DNA of 64,000 nucleotides, taken from Asterias rubens. Its lineage: Eukaryota; Echinodermata; Asteroidea; Forcipulatida; Asteriidae. The stretch lies in the NCBI RefSeq assembly GCF_902459465.1, contig NC_047076.1, forward strand, positions 10,052,146-10,116,145, in the 5' to 3' direction. The translations under genes were made by a program, and so were the position numbers. Below the pieces are notes generated by a model. The model had not been told where the DNA came from. It saw nothing but the letters and a program-made list of their open reading frames with translations, and ran no database searches. This document shows, one piece after another, positions 29,420 to 43,200 of this stretch (position 1 is its first letter; every line of letters begins with the position of its first letter).

Positions 29420-31375
29420 ACTAAATACAGACACCTCACGACTCCTCCCGACAACAATTTCCACCATGCAAGAAGGCTGCCGAAAAGCATACAACTTCTT
29501 CATTAACAAGATCTGCGACGAAATGTAAACCCCAAAAAGTTCTGGTCCTTCATCAAAAGTAAGCGATGTGACAACTCTGGCGTAGCCCCTTTAATGAAGA
29601 ATGGCATCCTACACAATGACAGCAAGTCGAAGGCAAACATCTTAAACGACCAGTTTACATCAATGTTTACCAACGAGGATACAGCCACACTTCCATACCT
29701 TGGCACTAGTCCCCACCCAACAGTACCTGAGTTTGAAATTGGTTGTGAAGGAGTGCGTAAACATCAAGCGCTTTACTGCACCAGGTCCTGATAACTTACC
29801 TGCCTACATACTCAAGGAAGGGTCTGATGAGCTTGCACCAGTCTTGACTCTCCTCTTTAAGGCCACACTCCACCAGGGCAAAATCCCTCAACAATGGAAA
29901 TCAGCAAACGTCTCGCCCATCTTCAAAAAAGCAGACAGACACAAGCCTGAAAACTATCGCCCTATCTCGCTGGCATCCATTGCCTGCAAGATCATGGAAC
30001 ACATCATCCACAGTCAAGTCATTCAACATCTTGATGATCAAGGGATTCTGTCAAGCAGGCAATTTGGCTTCAGGAAGAGACACTCATGTGAATCGCAGAT
30101 CATCCTAACAATAAACGATCTTGCAAAAGGATTAAACGACAAGGAGCAGATTGACGCCATCCTGCTGGAATTCTCTAAGGCCTTTGATAAGGTTCCACAT
30201 GAACGTCTTCTTCTTAAACTACATCAAGTAGGAGTTCGTGTGACACTTCTATTCTGGATAAGAGACTTCCTGACAAGCAGATCCCAACAAGTCATCCTGG
30301 AAGGAAAGGCAAGCAGCATTTCAGCGGTCTCATCTGGTGTCCCCCGGGGGCGGTCCTAGGCCCTCTACTCCTCCTAGTGTATATCAACGAACTACCAGAC
30401 GCAGTATCATCCGAGATTAGCCTTTTTGCCGATGACGCCCTACTGTACAGGCCGATCCAATCAGAGAATGATGCTGCTGACCTGGCAAATGACCTAAAGC
30501 TTCTCCAGGAATGGGAAGACACATATGGCTTATGTCCTTCAACCCAAACAAGTGTGAAGTTCTACGTGTCACCAACAAGAAGAAAAACATCTTGTCTTCA
30601 CAATACACCATCCATGGGACTGTTCTTCGCACCGTCGCCCAAGCCAAATACCTCGGTGTGACGATCCAAAGCAACCTCAATTGGAAGCCTCACATTAACA
30701 ACATCTGCCAACAGCAGCAGAGCTTTCCTTCAACGCAACCTGAGGAAGTGCCAACCCAAAATCAAGGAACAAGCCTACAACACCTATGTCCGACCTACCC
30801 TGGAGTATGCTTCAACAGTCTGGGATCCACACACTCAAGACCCCATCTCCAAGATTGACATGGTACAGAGACCAGCAGCCCGCTTTGTCATGCATTATTA
30901 CGACCCACGTCACAGTGTAACCTCAATGCTACAAGATCTGCATTGGCAGACACTGTGCGAGAGACGAGCAAAAAGCAAAGTCATCATGCTTTACCGAATC
31001 ACTCATGGCTTTAGTGGCAATACCATCCTGTCCACCACACCTAGTTCCATCTACATCACAAACCAGAGGTCACCCCGTCCAGTTCCAGATACAACACTAC
31101 CGGATCTCAGCATTCCAGTATTCTTTCTTTCCAAGCGCCATCTGCCTGTGGAACAACCTGCCAGCATCAGCTGTGACCGCCCAAACCATGGAGCAGTTTA
31201 GGAGCAGACTGAGTCCACTGACCCTACGTTAGGACAGATGGGTGGCGTTATTTACTTTTTTCCACTTGTAAATAGAGGATGTCGTGTTCCTGGTCGCGCA
31301 CTTTGCACCTTTCACAGTACGACTATACTCTACTACAAGAGGAATGTACTTCACCATATAGATAGATAGATAGTA
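29420..31375 (+). mobile_element. Broken CR1/jockey-like LINE (reverse transcriptase)
   Basis: A 5'-truncated ORF2. Reverse-transcriptase blocks in order: TAPGPDNLPAYILKEG, PIFKKADRHKPENYRPISL, the A block LLEFSKAFDKVPH, then after a frameshift near 30350 the fingers/palm LFADDALLYRP. Later come [12 protein letters not shown] and a tail AICLWNNLPASAV, with stop near 31232. Several frameshifts make it dead. In block A the usual catalytic Asp of LLDFSKAFD is Glu. The tail ends in a (TAGA)n run at ~31358-31374, a common LINE 3' feature. Clade is by motif style only. Confidence 0.88.
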
Positions 31376-32000
31376 TGTAGTAGCGATAACGTCCCCCTCC
31401 TCCCGACGACCGAGGCCGGAGGGTTACGAGTTTGTTTAGAGCGGAAACGGTTGATCTGGTCCAACACGTACAATTTTGACAGCTAGTCACCAGATTTGCC
31501 CCATTTTTACGTCTTTCAAAAATCATAACACAAATTCTGAGGGTACGAACTTAATCGCAATATGCAGCCTGCCATAATACTCAAAACACCATTTAGGAAA
31601 TATTTCGAAGAAAAATTGACAAAAACTTACCAGATCCCGGAGCGAATTCCCAGGTTCATATTTTGAACCTGTCGCATCGCTTTGCAAACGCATTATTTTG
31701 TTGTTGGGCTAAACCATTCTGTAAAAGAGGTGTTACAATTTTGCAGTGCGTGTGCGCGCTGTCCGTGTGCTTTGCACGCCGTTCACTCATAATGGCGCGC
31801 ACGCACTGTAGCACTGCAACAGTACCCTCAGAATTTGTGTCATGATTTTTGAAAGTGGTAAAAATGGGGCAAATCTGGTGACTAGCTGTCGAAATTGTAC
31901 ATGTTGGATCAGATCAACCATTTCCGCTCGAAACAAACTCGTAACCCTCCGGCCTTGCGGCCATCGGGAGGAGGGTTACGTTATCGCAACTAGTAGTATG
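31376..32000. mobile_element. Foldback element with ~170-bp arms
   Basis: Left arm begins TAGTAGCGATAACGTCCCCC; right arm is its inverse ending GGGTTACGTTATCGCAACTA. Arms share GGCAAATCTGGTGACTAGCT. An extra copy of the end alone lies at ~32163-32215. The inner segment is short and non-coding. Confidence 0.87.
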
Positions 32001-32254
32001 AAGCCACACAACATGGTTGTGGCACAGAATTGGGCAGCATAATAAATTAATATGTCGGTTCGTATGATCTTTGGTCGAGTACACAGTCTCACTCAGTCTA
32101 CATGTACTCTCAGTCTTAGTTGCGTACTTAGTCATGTTAGTTGCGTACTCGTAACTCGTATTCGTAACCCTCCGGCCTGGCGGCCGTCGGGAGGAGGGTT
32201 ATGTTATCGCAACTATCTCAGTCTCAGCTTAGCCTCACTTGTGTGGCCAAGGCT

Positions 32255-32335
32255 AGCCCCATAAATCGGTCCAATGGTCCAATCCACTCCGTATCCTTGG
32301 TACGGAGTGGAATTGGACCGATTTATGGGGCGCGG
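32255..32335. repeat. Perfect hairpin, GCCCCATAAATCGGTCCAAT
   Basis: The 20-base arm at about 32257 is exactly inverted at about 32312-32331, with an inner CACTCCGTA / TACGGAGTG stem. Compact, non-coding. Confidence 0.8.
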
Positions 32336-34789
32336 ACATGGCTACTCCTAGAACTATTTCGATTTTGTCCGGCTATCGTCTCCCGTATCGTAGGAGGTCC
32401 TGTTTTGGAGGTGTCCCTAAAATCGTGGCAAATCTTTTACCTCTCTGTGCGCGATGTAAACAGTCCCTAGATAAAAATTGTGTGGTTTTTGCAAAGCAAA
32501 GAGTCTCCTCTCCCTTGACCAAAACTTAGAAACACGTAAGGCTCCACTGGATATTTGCACTTGTAAATGCAAAAAGTTTGGTATTTTAGGCATTTCTACA
32601 AGGTACAAAAACATGTCATAATGTTGAGGCCATATAAAAATATTTGCCAACCGAAAAAGTTTCATCAAACACTATTTCAATTCACAATTCATGATGATCA
32701 AATCATGTGACTGAATATTTTGCTGAGCATTCTGGGAAAAAAATACAGAGGCTTAAAGAAGCCATGTGCCTTATATAAATTTCTAATATTTTTGGAGATT
32801 TTTTTTTTAACCCTCCGATCAATATTATTATTAATATTAAAATTTAAACGATCAGCTTGTTGATTCAATTATCACTGTTTATTTATACGCTTTATTATAA
32901 ATTTTAAGAGAAAAAAAGGGGAAAAAAATAAATAAAAATCAGAATTGAAAGCCAATAATTATTCACACTTTTTATTAAATTATTTATTTTTGTTATTTTT
33001 TGCAAATTACCATGGTAATTTTAAAATTTCATTAAAAAATATTTTGAATAAAACGAAGACAACTGCTGGCTATAGAGTCATACACAGAGTCACAAAGAAC
33101 ACTTGAAGTGTATTTTGTAGTCACTGTAGATGTTTCTTCCATGTATGGCTTCACCGGGAAACCATGCTTTCTTTTGTTTGCCGTGAAAACAGGAAAAACT
33201 CAAAACAAATGGGGCCAGTTGAATGAAGTCATCGAAGATTGGTGTGTAGTGTGAACATTTCAATGTCCATCAAGTTTTAATATATGTTTGCATACTTCAT
33301 ATTATTATTATTATCAACAAAAGAAGGTAATTTAAATTAGGGCATCGGTTGATATAAGGCATCATTATTTTTTTCCCAATTCAAAGAAAAAGGCATAATA
33401 GCGTGAAAACTGGTAAGGGGAGGACGGGAGGCGATAGCCGGACGAAACCGAAATAGTTCTAGGAGTAGGACGGGAGACGATAGCCGGACGAAACCGAAAT
33501 AGTTCTAGGAGTATAGGACAAGGCTAGCCTTATAATATTAATATTATCAGATTCAGATAAACAAAAAAACCATTGAAAAGTCATTCCATACCTCAAAAAT
33601 GCGATTCAAGATGGCAACAGTACACAGATTAACGCAAAAACTAGTGCCAATTCTTATATATCGATGATTTTCATATTTTTGGAAGAAAAACGACACACAA
33701 ATTGATCGGTGTGACTGTGAGGCTGTGATTGTGAAGCTTGATTGAAGTTTGTTTCTCTTGTTTTGTGTTGCCTTGGGCTCAAAAGTGGGGCTAGTTTCTT
33801 ATTTGACATTCGAATGTCAAAACAAGAACCAGTTACTTGTTTGACATTCAACATTCATTTGTGCATAAATTCGAATTCCAATTTCTTTGCTAACAATTAT
33901 CTGCTAAGCAGTAATAAGCAGGATATCAGTCACAAATTGTACATGTAACATTGTTGTTATTTGGCTGGTAACCTTTTCCTACTAAGCATTATTTTTTGTT
34001 GTGCTTAGCTCTGTTTCGTCCCAACTTGATAATCGTCCCAACTAAACCATAGACTTGTGGACAAGTCGTTAATTGTTAATGGTCCCACGCGGTGCTTTCG
34101 CGAGAACACTGCTCTCGCGCGAACAACACCAGCGTCTTGCACCAAGACTACACAAGATAGACTGTGTGTAGATATTTGGCATTGGGTCGTCGTGCGTCGT
34201 ACGGACGGCGGACGGGGGTTTGTCGTCAATGCATGCAGCAGAGAAAGCTATTGCTTGCGCACAGCCAAGATGTTGATGTCATTTTAGGTAGCTAGCTAAC
34301 GATAAACAATGAGTAAATCAAGGCATTTGCCGGACCATGGATGCCATCTGTTTTTCTGCTGAACTATCGCGTTCAAATTAGACTCTCATACCAGCAAGAA
34401 AATAGATAGTGTGACGTTTGCTGAATACAGAGTGGTTACGGTGTGGTGGAAAACTTCACACGAAAGAACGTTTACTCTGGCTGTCACTGGGCCGTCACTG
34501 TGGCGTAATAATAGTATACTGTATAGTGTAGTGGTTTTCTCAATTTGATACTTGACAGTGACATGACATCGCGTCTACAATACACTAAACCTTCGTTCGG
34601 GCGGTAGCCACATTTTTGGTAAGTATAACCATCTAGCTAGTTCTCCACATGACTGTTTCATTGAAATAACTAATAAATAATAACATTAATAATAACCTGA
34701 TAACCTCCACAATAACATGACTAAAAATGTTTCGACCATCCATCAGCCGACCATGCATTGCTACATTACATTTGAAGATGATGATTGGT

Positions 34790-35215
34790 GCTGAATCTCA
34801 CTTCTACTTCTACTTATACTTGAATACTCGGTAGGGTCTATAGCATAAGTCAGGATGTAAAGCCGAGGGACTACTTGTCCATGAGCGTTGCAGGGTTGCG
34901 TTTGTACAAGGTGCAAGTAAAAAAGACTCAACTGAAGGGGTGGTGATGATGTTGCCGGGGAGTGAGTTCCACCAGATGACAGTTCTTGGGAAAAATGAGT
35001 TTGAGAATGACTGTTTTCTACCTGCGATGATCTGATATTTATTTGGGTGGAATGATCTAGTATTACATGGGATGCTGGGTTGAGGTATAGGTCTGGATTA
35101 ACTGCAATAGTTTGGTTCTGGATTTTGTAGAGGAGGGTGAGGCTGGCTGCCTGGCGTCCCCTTTCTAAGATGTCCCATTCCAAGGTATTCAACATGGCCG
35201 ACACGCTTTCAGTGC
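34790..35215 (-). mobile_element. LINE ORF2 C-terminal remnant, inside the inverted-repeat spacer
   Basis: The - strand frame reads SVSAMLNTLEWDILERGRQ and ASLTLLYKIQNQ, then VNPDLYLNPA, a pattern common at the end of CR1-like reverse-transcriptase proteins. It breaks before the usual WNSLP-type motif. Confidence 0.65.
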
Positions 35216-35265
35216 GGTAGTACAGCTGCAGAACGAACAATCTGACACATGACAGCCATGATGAT

Positions 35266-35397
35266 GGAAAAGTTTCCGTATGGCGCCACCACGTTTTCAT
35301 TCGATATGAAATAATATAGTATCTAATTTACCTCAATGAGATATCCCTTTTTGTAAAAATGAGCGAAAAAGTGGTGGCGCCATACGGAAAGTTATCC
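35266..35397. mobile_element. 132-bp hAT-like MITE with 8-bp target duplication
   Basis: Ends GGAAAAGTTTCCGTATGGCG and, inverted, GGATAACTTTCCGTATGGCG. ATGATGAT flanks both sides (35258-35265 and 35398-35405). A second copy is at 53778-53904. An 8-bp duplication is typical of the hAT superfamily. Confidence 0.87.
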
Positions 35398-36750
35398 ATG
35401 ATGATTTCTGATGATTTATCATCACCAAATAAGTTAAAAATGGAAAGGGGGAAGTTGGTATTGACTTGCTCAGCTCAGTACTGTCATTGTTTGTGTGACC
35501 TTTTTAAAACATACATAGTCTTACTAAAAAACATTACGCTTGCCTTTATGGATTCTACTCATATTTTGTTACCTGCCCCATTTTTGATTAGGGTTATTAA
35601 CTATATAATCTTTAAGTCTGGATGTAACACCGATGTGTGATAATGGGATAATCCGCCCCTTCTTATGCGCCTGGAGTGGTACTTAGATGGGATTGTTTTT
35701 TGTTCTTTAGTTTAAATGTACAAAGGTCAAATCCAAATTCAATTGTAACATCAATTATTTTCAATCCTGCTGCTACGTGTAATCTATGTAGCTTTTGATG
35801 TGTTCTCCAGTCACTGGGTACTCAGTCAGTGGCCTGGTGTGGTTGACAACTGCCCTGTATTATAGTCTGATAAAGTGGTGGGTGTGTATCCTCCCCTTAC
35901 CAGTTTTCACGCTATTATGCCTTTTTCTTTGAATTGGGAAAAAAATAATGATGCCTTATATCAACCGATGCCCTAATAACCTTCTTTTGTTAATATGAAG
36001 TATGCAAACATATATTAAAACTTGATGGACATTGAAATGTTCACAGTACACACCGATCTTCGATGACTTCAACTGGCCCCATTTGTTTTGAGTTTTTCCT
36101 GTTTTCACGGCAAACAAGAAAGCATGGTTTCCCGGTGAAGCCATACATGGAAGAAACATCTACAATGACTACAAGTGTTCTTTAGACTCTGTGTATGACT
36201 CTATAGCCAGCAGTTGTCTTCGTTTTATTCAAAATATTTTTTAATGAAATTTTAAAATTACCATGGTAATTTGCAAAAAATAACAAAAATAAATAATTCA
36301 ATAAAAAGTGTGAATAATCACTGGCTTTCAAATCTGATTTTCATTTATTTTTCCCCCCCCCCTTTTTTTCTCAAAAACTTTATAATAAAGCGTATAAATA
36401 AACAGTGATAATTGAATCAACAAGCTGATCGTTTAAATTTTAATATAAATAATAATATTGATCGGAGTGTTAAAAAAAAAATCTCAAAAACTATTAGAAA
36501 ATGATATAAGGCACATGGCTTCTTTAAGCCTCTGTATTTTTTTTCCAGAATGCTCAGCAACATATTCAGTCACATGATTTGATCATCATGAATTGTGAAT
36601 TGAAATAGTGTTTGATGAAAGTTTTTCGGTGGGCAAATATTTTCATATGGCCTCAACATTATGACATATTTTTGTACCTTGTAGAAATGCCTAAAATACC
36701 AAACTTTTTGCGTTTACAAGTGCAAATATCCAGTGGAGCCTTACGTGTTT

Positions 36751-37011
36751 CGTAAAAAGGGGAGGAGTTACTGGGGCGCTGTACTCCTTTTTTCGAATTT
36801 CGACATTATCGGTCGTACCTAGTACGAAAGAGAATGTCAAAATTTCGTAAAAAGGGGAGGAGTTACTGGGGCGCTGTACTCCTTTTTTCGAAATTTGACA
36901 TTATCGGTCGTACCTAGTACGACAGAGAGAATGGCAAAATTTAGAAAAAAAGGAGCTACGACCAATAATGTCAAAATTTCGAAAAAAGGAGTACAGGGCC
37001 CCAGTTACTGG
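36751..37011. repeat. Tandem and inverted repeat just upstream of RING gene
   Basis: Two ~95-bp direct copies begin CGTAAAAAGGGGAGGAGTTA at 36751 and 36846, followed by a partial inverted copy (AATGTCAAAATTTCGAAAAA). It abuts the right arm of the long inverted repeat and ends ~70 bp before the RING gene's 5' splice acceptor. Confidence 0.8.
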
Positions 37012-37084
37012 GTCTAACCAATAACTACAACTATAAACCTCATTACAATCAACTAATTATTGTTATTTTGCTAACTTTTTGCAG

Positions 37085-37141
37085 ATAGAATTTGCTGCAT
37101 TTTTTGCTGAGTGAGTGAAGAGTTGGTTTGCAGGAATCACA
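37085..37141 (+). other. 5' UTR part of RING gene exon
   Basis: A good acceptor (CTAACTTTTTGCAG, ending 37084) precedes the start codon by 57 bases, with an in-frame TGA at 37112-37114. This implies at least one further non-coding exon upstream. Confidence 0.55.
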
Positions 37142-37294
37142 ATGAATTCTTCTTTGATGAAGCCTCTTGCGGCTGGTTTGGCAATTCCAGGACTGTACAT
37201 AATGTACAAATTCCACGAATACAGAGAAAAGGAAAGAAAACGAGAAAGGAGAAGATTTACAGACAAAGACCTGCAAACACTGAACCGCAAAATT
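37142..37294 (+). CDS. RING gene exon 1: membrane anchor and basic stretch
   Basis: Fifty-one codons from ATG to donor GTAAGTATA. Encodes the hydrophobic anchor, then KFHEYREKERKRERRR and a tail DLQTLNRKI. Confidence 0.82.
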
Positions 37295-40200
37295 GTAAGT
37301 ATAGGCCTACTGTTTATTTTTATTAGCCAAGTTCATACTTCCTGCAAATGTGAATGTGATACAAATTTTGAAATGACAATGGTATTTGCAAAAACGGCCA
37401 TGTGACGTCAAATTTGCTTTGCAAGTATGAACCAGGATTTACTACATGTCTCAGACTCGTTCTTGTGTCGTCTCTATTACAGCATTTGGCAAGACGACCT
37501 TGTCAACTTTTGATATGTCTACTGCTACAAACTAAATGTATGTGATAAATTAAATTAAAAACCTTGCCAAAGTTGACACTTTGGAAATAACACATTGACA
37601 GACCTAGAGTTACATCTTTGATAGGACAAGGCCATGTTTATTGCAAGGGCACTTTAAATCAAAAATATTGAAATCTATGGGGAACTTTGAAGGGTCACCA
37701 AGGCCAAGACCAGTCGATGGAGGCCAAGGCCTCTGTTGTCTCTAATTAATTCCAGGCCTACATTTAGTGTGATTGGTTTTCTAATGGAACCCATTCAGAT
37801 TGTTCATCTTACAGAGTGTTACTAACTTGATTATCAACAGATTGGTATGAATGAATTGTTACCAACGGATGAATAAATTGTTATCAAGCATCCTTCATGA
37901 ATTGAATTCCTCAATAGATTGTATGAAGGTCAAGGTTAGGATAACGGAGCAGGTGGTTTGAGATGAAGAAGTGAGAAATATCATTACTTAATATCAATCA
38001 ACATAGACTCATTGCTCAACAATTAGATGAAAACAAATTAGGTGAAATCGTCATGCAACCAATTGTAAAAACTCATTACGCTTAATGAAGAAAACAAATA
38101 AGTAATATACTTAGCAATACACATTATTTAATAACCCTGCATTTTTATGAATACAATTTTCAATTCCTTTACAAACATGTAATGCACATTTTCCTGTTAA
38201 ATCACTCAAATGTGTCAGTCATGAAATTGAAAATGGTTGGAAAAGCAAGTATTAACAATTGTGTATTTTGTTGCTGATGGGAGAGATTGTTTGTTGTGTA
38301 TTTTTGTCTGAGGTTTTTCTAATGTTTGTGCATTTTGTCTTTCACAGCAACAGCTTTTAAAAAAGTTAGAGAAGTATGAAGTGACTGAGCCGATATCTTC
38401 CAAAGATGAGGAGGTAAGATTACTTACGATCAATGAGGTCTTAATTATTCCAATGACATAAACATTGTTTGAAGCTGACATTAAAGGCACTGGACAATAT
38501 TGGTAATTACTCAAAGTAATTGTTAGCATAAAAACTTACTTGGTAACAAGCGATTGAGAGCTGTCTTAGACTGTAGTTTAAGACCAGCCAGGGTTGTGGC
38601 CCTGCAAATTGCAGCGCCACAACACTGTAAGGTATTAAACAAAGTTCCCCTGTTTAAGACTGAGAAGACTCTGTTAAAAAGTATAACAATTTGAAGATAA
38701 ACTGTAATTACTTTGAATTTTGAAATGTTCAATTCCTGTTACATCCCCCTGCTACTGTTTGCGAGGGGTCAGCTTGTTGGTAATGTTTAATGAGCGGGTA
38801 TGCACACATAATAATTGATTTTACATTGAGTACTGGTACATATTGATTGCGAAATGCATAAATTAGCCTCTGCCAAGCTTAAGAAACCAACACGCAAAGT
38901 CTACTTGCCGAATTACCCAACCCATCTTAAACAGCTCTATAGCAACATGTACAATGTACAAGTGTATCAGCCGTTTATTACCGGGTAAATATGGTCATGT
39001 GACAACCCTTTAACCAATAGGACTGCCTAAACTATTTGGGGGACATTATTAAATAAATGTCAGTTTTACGAACAGAGAAAATTAGACTGCCTAATGTGTA
39101 CACAGTAAACATCATATTTTGCATGATGTACATACAATTGTAGCACAGTGTCAAATACTTTACTTGTTTGTTTCTTCTTACACCTGACCTGTTTCTTCTC
39201 AAAATGAACCTACAATATTAATAAAACTGAAAAATATGGATTATTTCCCTTGAGCGTAATGTACACTCTTCTCCGACAATAGTGTTACATGTATATTGGC
39301 CAAGCTATTCGAGACTCATTTTGAATATGGTAGAATTCAATGATAGCTAAATCAGATAAGACTGGCTGAGTCCGTGAACATTGCAGAAAGTCAGGAACTC
39401 ACTGCAACATCCCTTTAGGCTTCAAATGCCTTTTCTGTCAGTAAAACCTAAATCATGGATTAGCTGATGAGATAGCCTTGGATTGGAACACCCACGTCAT
39501 CGCTGCATAGCCCATGGACACACAAATTGATTGAAGAGATTTCTGGTAATGCACTGTAAACAGACAGCAGTCAGTGGGTTATAATTTAGTGTTGGCCATG
39601 ATAACCTTAGATAGGTGCAGGTGTTGATTTTAGCAGGTGTATAATATCCCCATCTGGAAGAGTGTTGAGCACATCAATTCATACAAAGTGTCAAAAAGGC
39701 TGACTCCTCTTGAATATTAAACAGGGTTTTAAACTTAACTCACAGAAGGTTATTTGTTGATATGATATTATTCTTGCTGAAGTGCTCACTTCACTACTGT
39801 GGAGGAATTAAGGTTCTATCTAATACGACATAATTCCACAGTAAAACATGCTCACCAACTACAGTAATTCCACAGTAAAAAATGCTTGCCAACTACAATT
39901 TGTTTCCAAACAAAGTCGCAGGGTTATCCTGTCATTTTGAAAAATAAAAAAAACAAAAAATAGAAAATAAACAAATAATATTTAAAATATTTCCAGTGCA
40001 GTAGTCCACCTAGATATTGTTTTCTATTTGTAGATTTTACATCTTTTTATGGCAAAAAAATGATCACAAAATAAATATGTATATTTAATATACTGGCCTA
40101 TCTTCTGATTTTGAAGTGTATTTTGACTGTGTGCATTTCAGCCTGGCAAATGTTAAGCCCTTGGAGCGCTGTACACTACAATGGCAAGTCCATCACATTA

Positions 40201-43200
40201 TACTAGTCCTGATGGCAAACAGGCTGCTTAATTCAATTGAATCCAACCCAATTAAATGGATGTGTGAACAGCAAGCGTATTGGAAGCGCATTAATTACTG
40301 CATGGAGGAATACGTACGTACGTACATGTTGAGAGTGTTTGCTAGAATAGGCAATGGCAAGTGACTCACATACATGTAGTGTTTACCATCACTACCCAAT
40401 ACGTGCACATTATCACAAAACAATTTTGTACACACCCCCCTAAAGCACAAATTGACTTCTCTGAAATAAATTCAATTCAGTTAAATTAAATAAATGCCAT
40501 TTTCCTCGTACTGTTCAATTAGCATTGTAAACATCTAACATTCAGGTGGACCATGGTTTCGTCCTTTTTCAATAAACCAAAATTGAACAGTTTACAGTAA
40601 TACAATTTTAAATTTGCATCGGGATAAAGAATATTAATTTATGCAAGTTGAACGGTTTGTCATCAATTATTGTTTTGTTTTGCTGTGTATTTGCTTGGTT
40701 TAAGCGCAATATTATTAAGTCTATGCCCAACTTTGAACATCATGCACTTTCTGAACTGAATACGTGAATATTAAATCACAGAAAATCACCATTGAATACA
40801 GCGGAGTATTGACAGCTGTGAAAACAATTGCTCTTTAAAAAGGAGTTGGCTTCTTTTAGATTAACCCAGATTTACATTAAACAGTTTAAAGATAATGATG
40901 GTAGAAAGCTTTTCTATAAATATTACTTGCTGAGTAACACACACAAAAATAATTTTGTCTCAATGAGACCTTCCTCTATGGTGAGCCAAACAATTATTTT
41001 AGCATACGGCAGATTTACGCAATTATCCTGAAAACATTTCTTGTGGTTTTCACCTTTTTTCCCTGAAATAAAACATCTACAGGTAAATTATATTACATCC
41101 TCATTCACAGTGAGTGAGGATTCATGTCATGGCCAATAACTTATTACGAAAATTATCAAAAACCATAAGAAATAAATTGCAACTCTGCATGCTGACATGT
41201 CTGAGGTTACACACATTTATTTTGAGATCGTTCAGAGTTGGGATCTCAATTTATGTAATGTTGAAAAATATTGATGAACAAATAAATAGTTCCATTTAGA
41301 GTGTTAATAATTAAAGTGTAATTCATCATTGTTTAAAAACAAATTCTGCTAAAAGTAAAACCTTGTTTTATTTTAAGTGCATCAATCTATCTTGATTATC
41401 AATGGTTTGCTTTGTTTACAGTATTTAACGGGTATATTACCCTATACAATGTACATTGATGATTATTACAGACTACAGACTTAAAGGCAGTGGACACTAT
41501 TGGTAATTACGCAAAATAATTAATAGCACAAAACCTTACTTGGTAACGAGTAATGGGGAGAGGTTGGTAGTATAAAACATTGTGAGAAATGGCTCCCTCT
41601 GAAGTGGAGTAGTTTTCGAGAAAGAAGTAGTTTTCGAGATAGAAGTAATTTTCCACGAATTTGATTCCTCAGGTTTAGAGTTTGAGGTCCCGAAATCAAG
41701 CATCTGAAAGCATACAACTTTGTGTGACACGAGGGTGTTTTTTTCTTTCATAGTTATCTCGGAACTCCGACTACCAAACAAGGTCAAATTTTCACAGGTT
41801 GTTATTATGTATACATGTTGAGATACAACAAGTGATAGTGTCCACTGGCTTTAATGTGTACAGTAGGCCTTCGGGTACCATACCTTGAAATTTAATTCAT
41901 GTAGACAAACAAATAATCAATGCTAATAAAAAATAAATTCTGGCTTGAAAGTTTAACAGGTCACTTGAAACTTGAAGACATGCTCTGAGGACGTTTTGCC
42001 TGCTGCTACATGTAGCTCTTATAATCCTGAAGGGTGCGAGCTTACAGCTCATTGAAGTTTCATGGGAGCTCAGTCTAAAAAGAGGAAAATGGAGCGCTAT
42101 TTAAAACATTCATTTTGTGCTGCTTGTCACACACACACACACATACATGGTACATGTTCCTGATTTGTGTACACAACTATAGAAAAGGGCTTTAGGCCCG
42201 GTCCCACTGCAGCGATAACGATAATGACGCAAAGAGAACACGTTCTATTGGTTGAAGTGCTCCACGCAGAATATGCACACGCTCATTCAACCAATAGAAT
42301 GCGTTCTTTTTGCGTCATTATCGTTATCGTTATCGTTATCGCTGTAGTGGGACCGGGCCTTTAGGCAAAACAAATGTATGCCCTGACAATCACCACGTTT
42401 CGCTAACAATTTGACCCCCCTCACCCCCACTGTGAAACTGAGTCTGAAAATAATGACAGGAAAAAAAAAACGTACAAAACAGACAAGTTCCACTGATTTT
42501 CTTATATTACGCTTTTTAACAAAAAGGGATATTTATGAATATGAATGAAAGAGTAGTGACTTGTTCTTAAATGGCACTTTAAGATCTTGTAGGGTTGTGG
42601 CCTTGAGACAAAGGAACTTGGCTTTGGTTCAGTTTGGATATACAGTATTACATGGCCCAGACCCTGATGTTCTGAAACTGCCAGGTACAGGCGTAGCCAC
42701 CAATGAATTGAATCAGCCCATCCTTTTGTTAAATAGAAATGAATTGAATCAGCCCATCCTATTGTCAAATAGAAATGAATTGAATCAGCCCATCCTATTG
42801 TCAAATAGAAATGAATTGAATCAGCCCATCCTATTGTCAAATATAATTGAATTGAATCAGCCCATCCTATTGTCAAATAGAAATGAATTGAATCAGCCCA
42901 TCCTATTGTCAAATAGAAATGAATTGAATCAGCCCATCCTATTGTCAAATAGAAATGAATTGAATCAGCCCATCCTATTGTCAAATAGAAATGTACGATA
43001 CTAATTTGTTGACTGTTTTTTTTTCAGTGTGTAGTGTGTATGAGCAGTCCGGCATCTATTTGTACCAAGCCATGTGGTCATCAAGTGATCTGCCGACGTT
43101 GTTTTGTCAAGACTATTCAGATGGCTGTCTCACAAAGATTATTACCTCTAAGATGTGTAGTATGTAGAGCTAAGGTAACTCAGCTTCAACAAACCACCTT

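Larger units (their letters stand above)
32530..36750. repeat. 4.2-kb long inverted repeat (arms 0.86-0.90 kb)
   Basis: The left arm, 32530-33425, begins AAACACGTAAGGCTCCACTG and ends CTGGTAAGGGGAGGA. The right arm, 35890-36750, is its inverse, beginning TCCTCCCCTTACCAG. The 2.46-kb spacer holds a LINE remnant, a MITE and unassigned DNA, and no intact gene. Arms differ by scattered substitutions and small indels. Confidence 0.88.

Noticed and set aside
34761-35300. A 179-residue - strand open frame as a gene
   Set aside because: It runs from a MITE into a LINE C-terminal remnant, so it is transposon debris.
42502-43004. Open frames of ~150 residues on both strands
   Set aside because: Produced by the 36-bp array; they include intron sequence of the RING gene.
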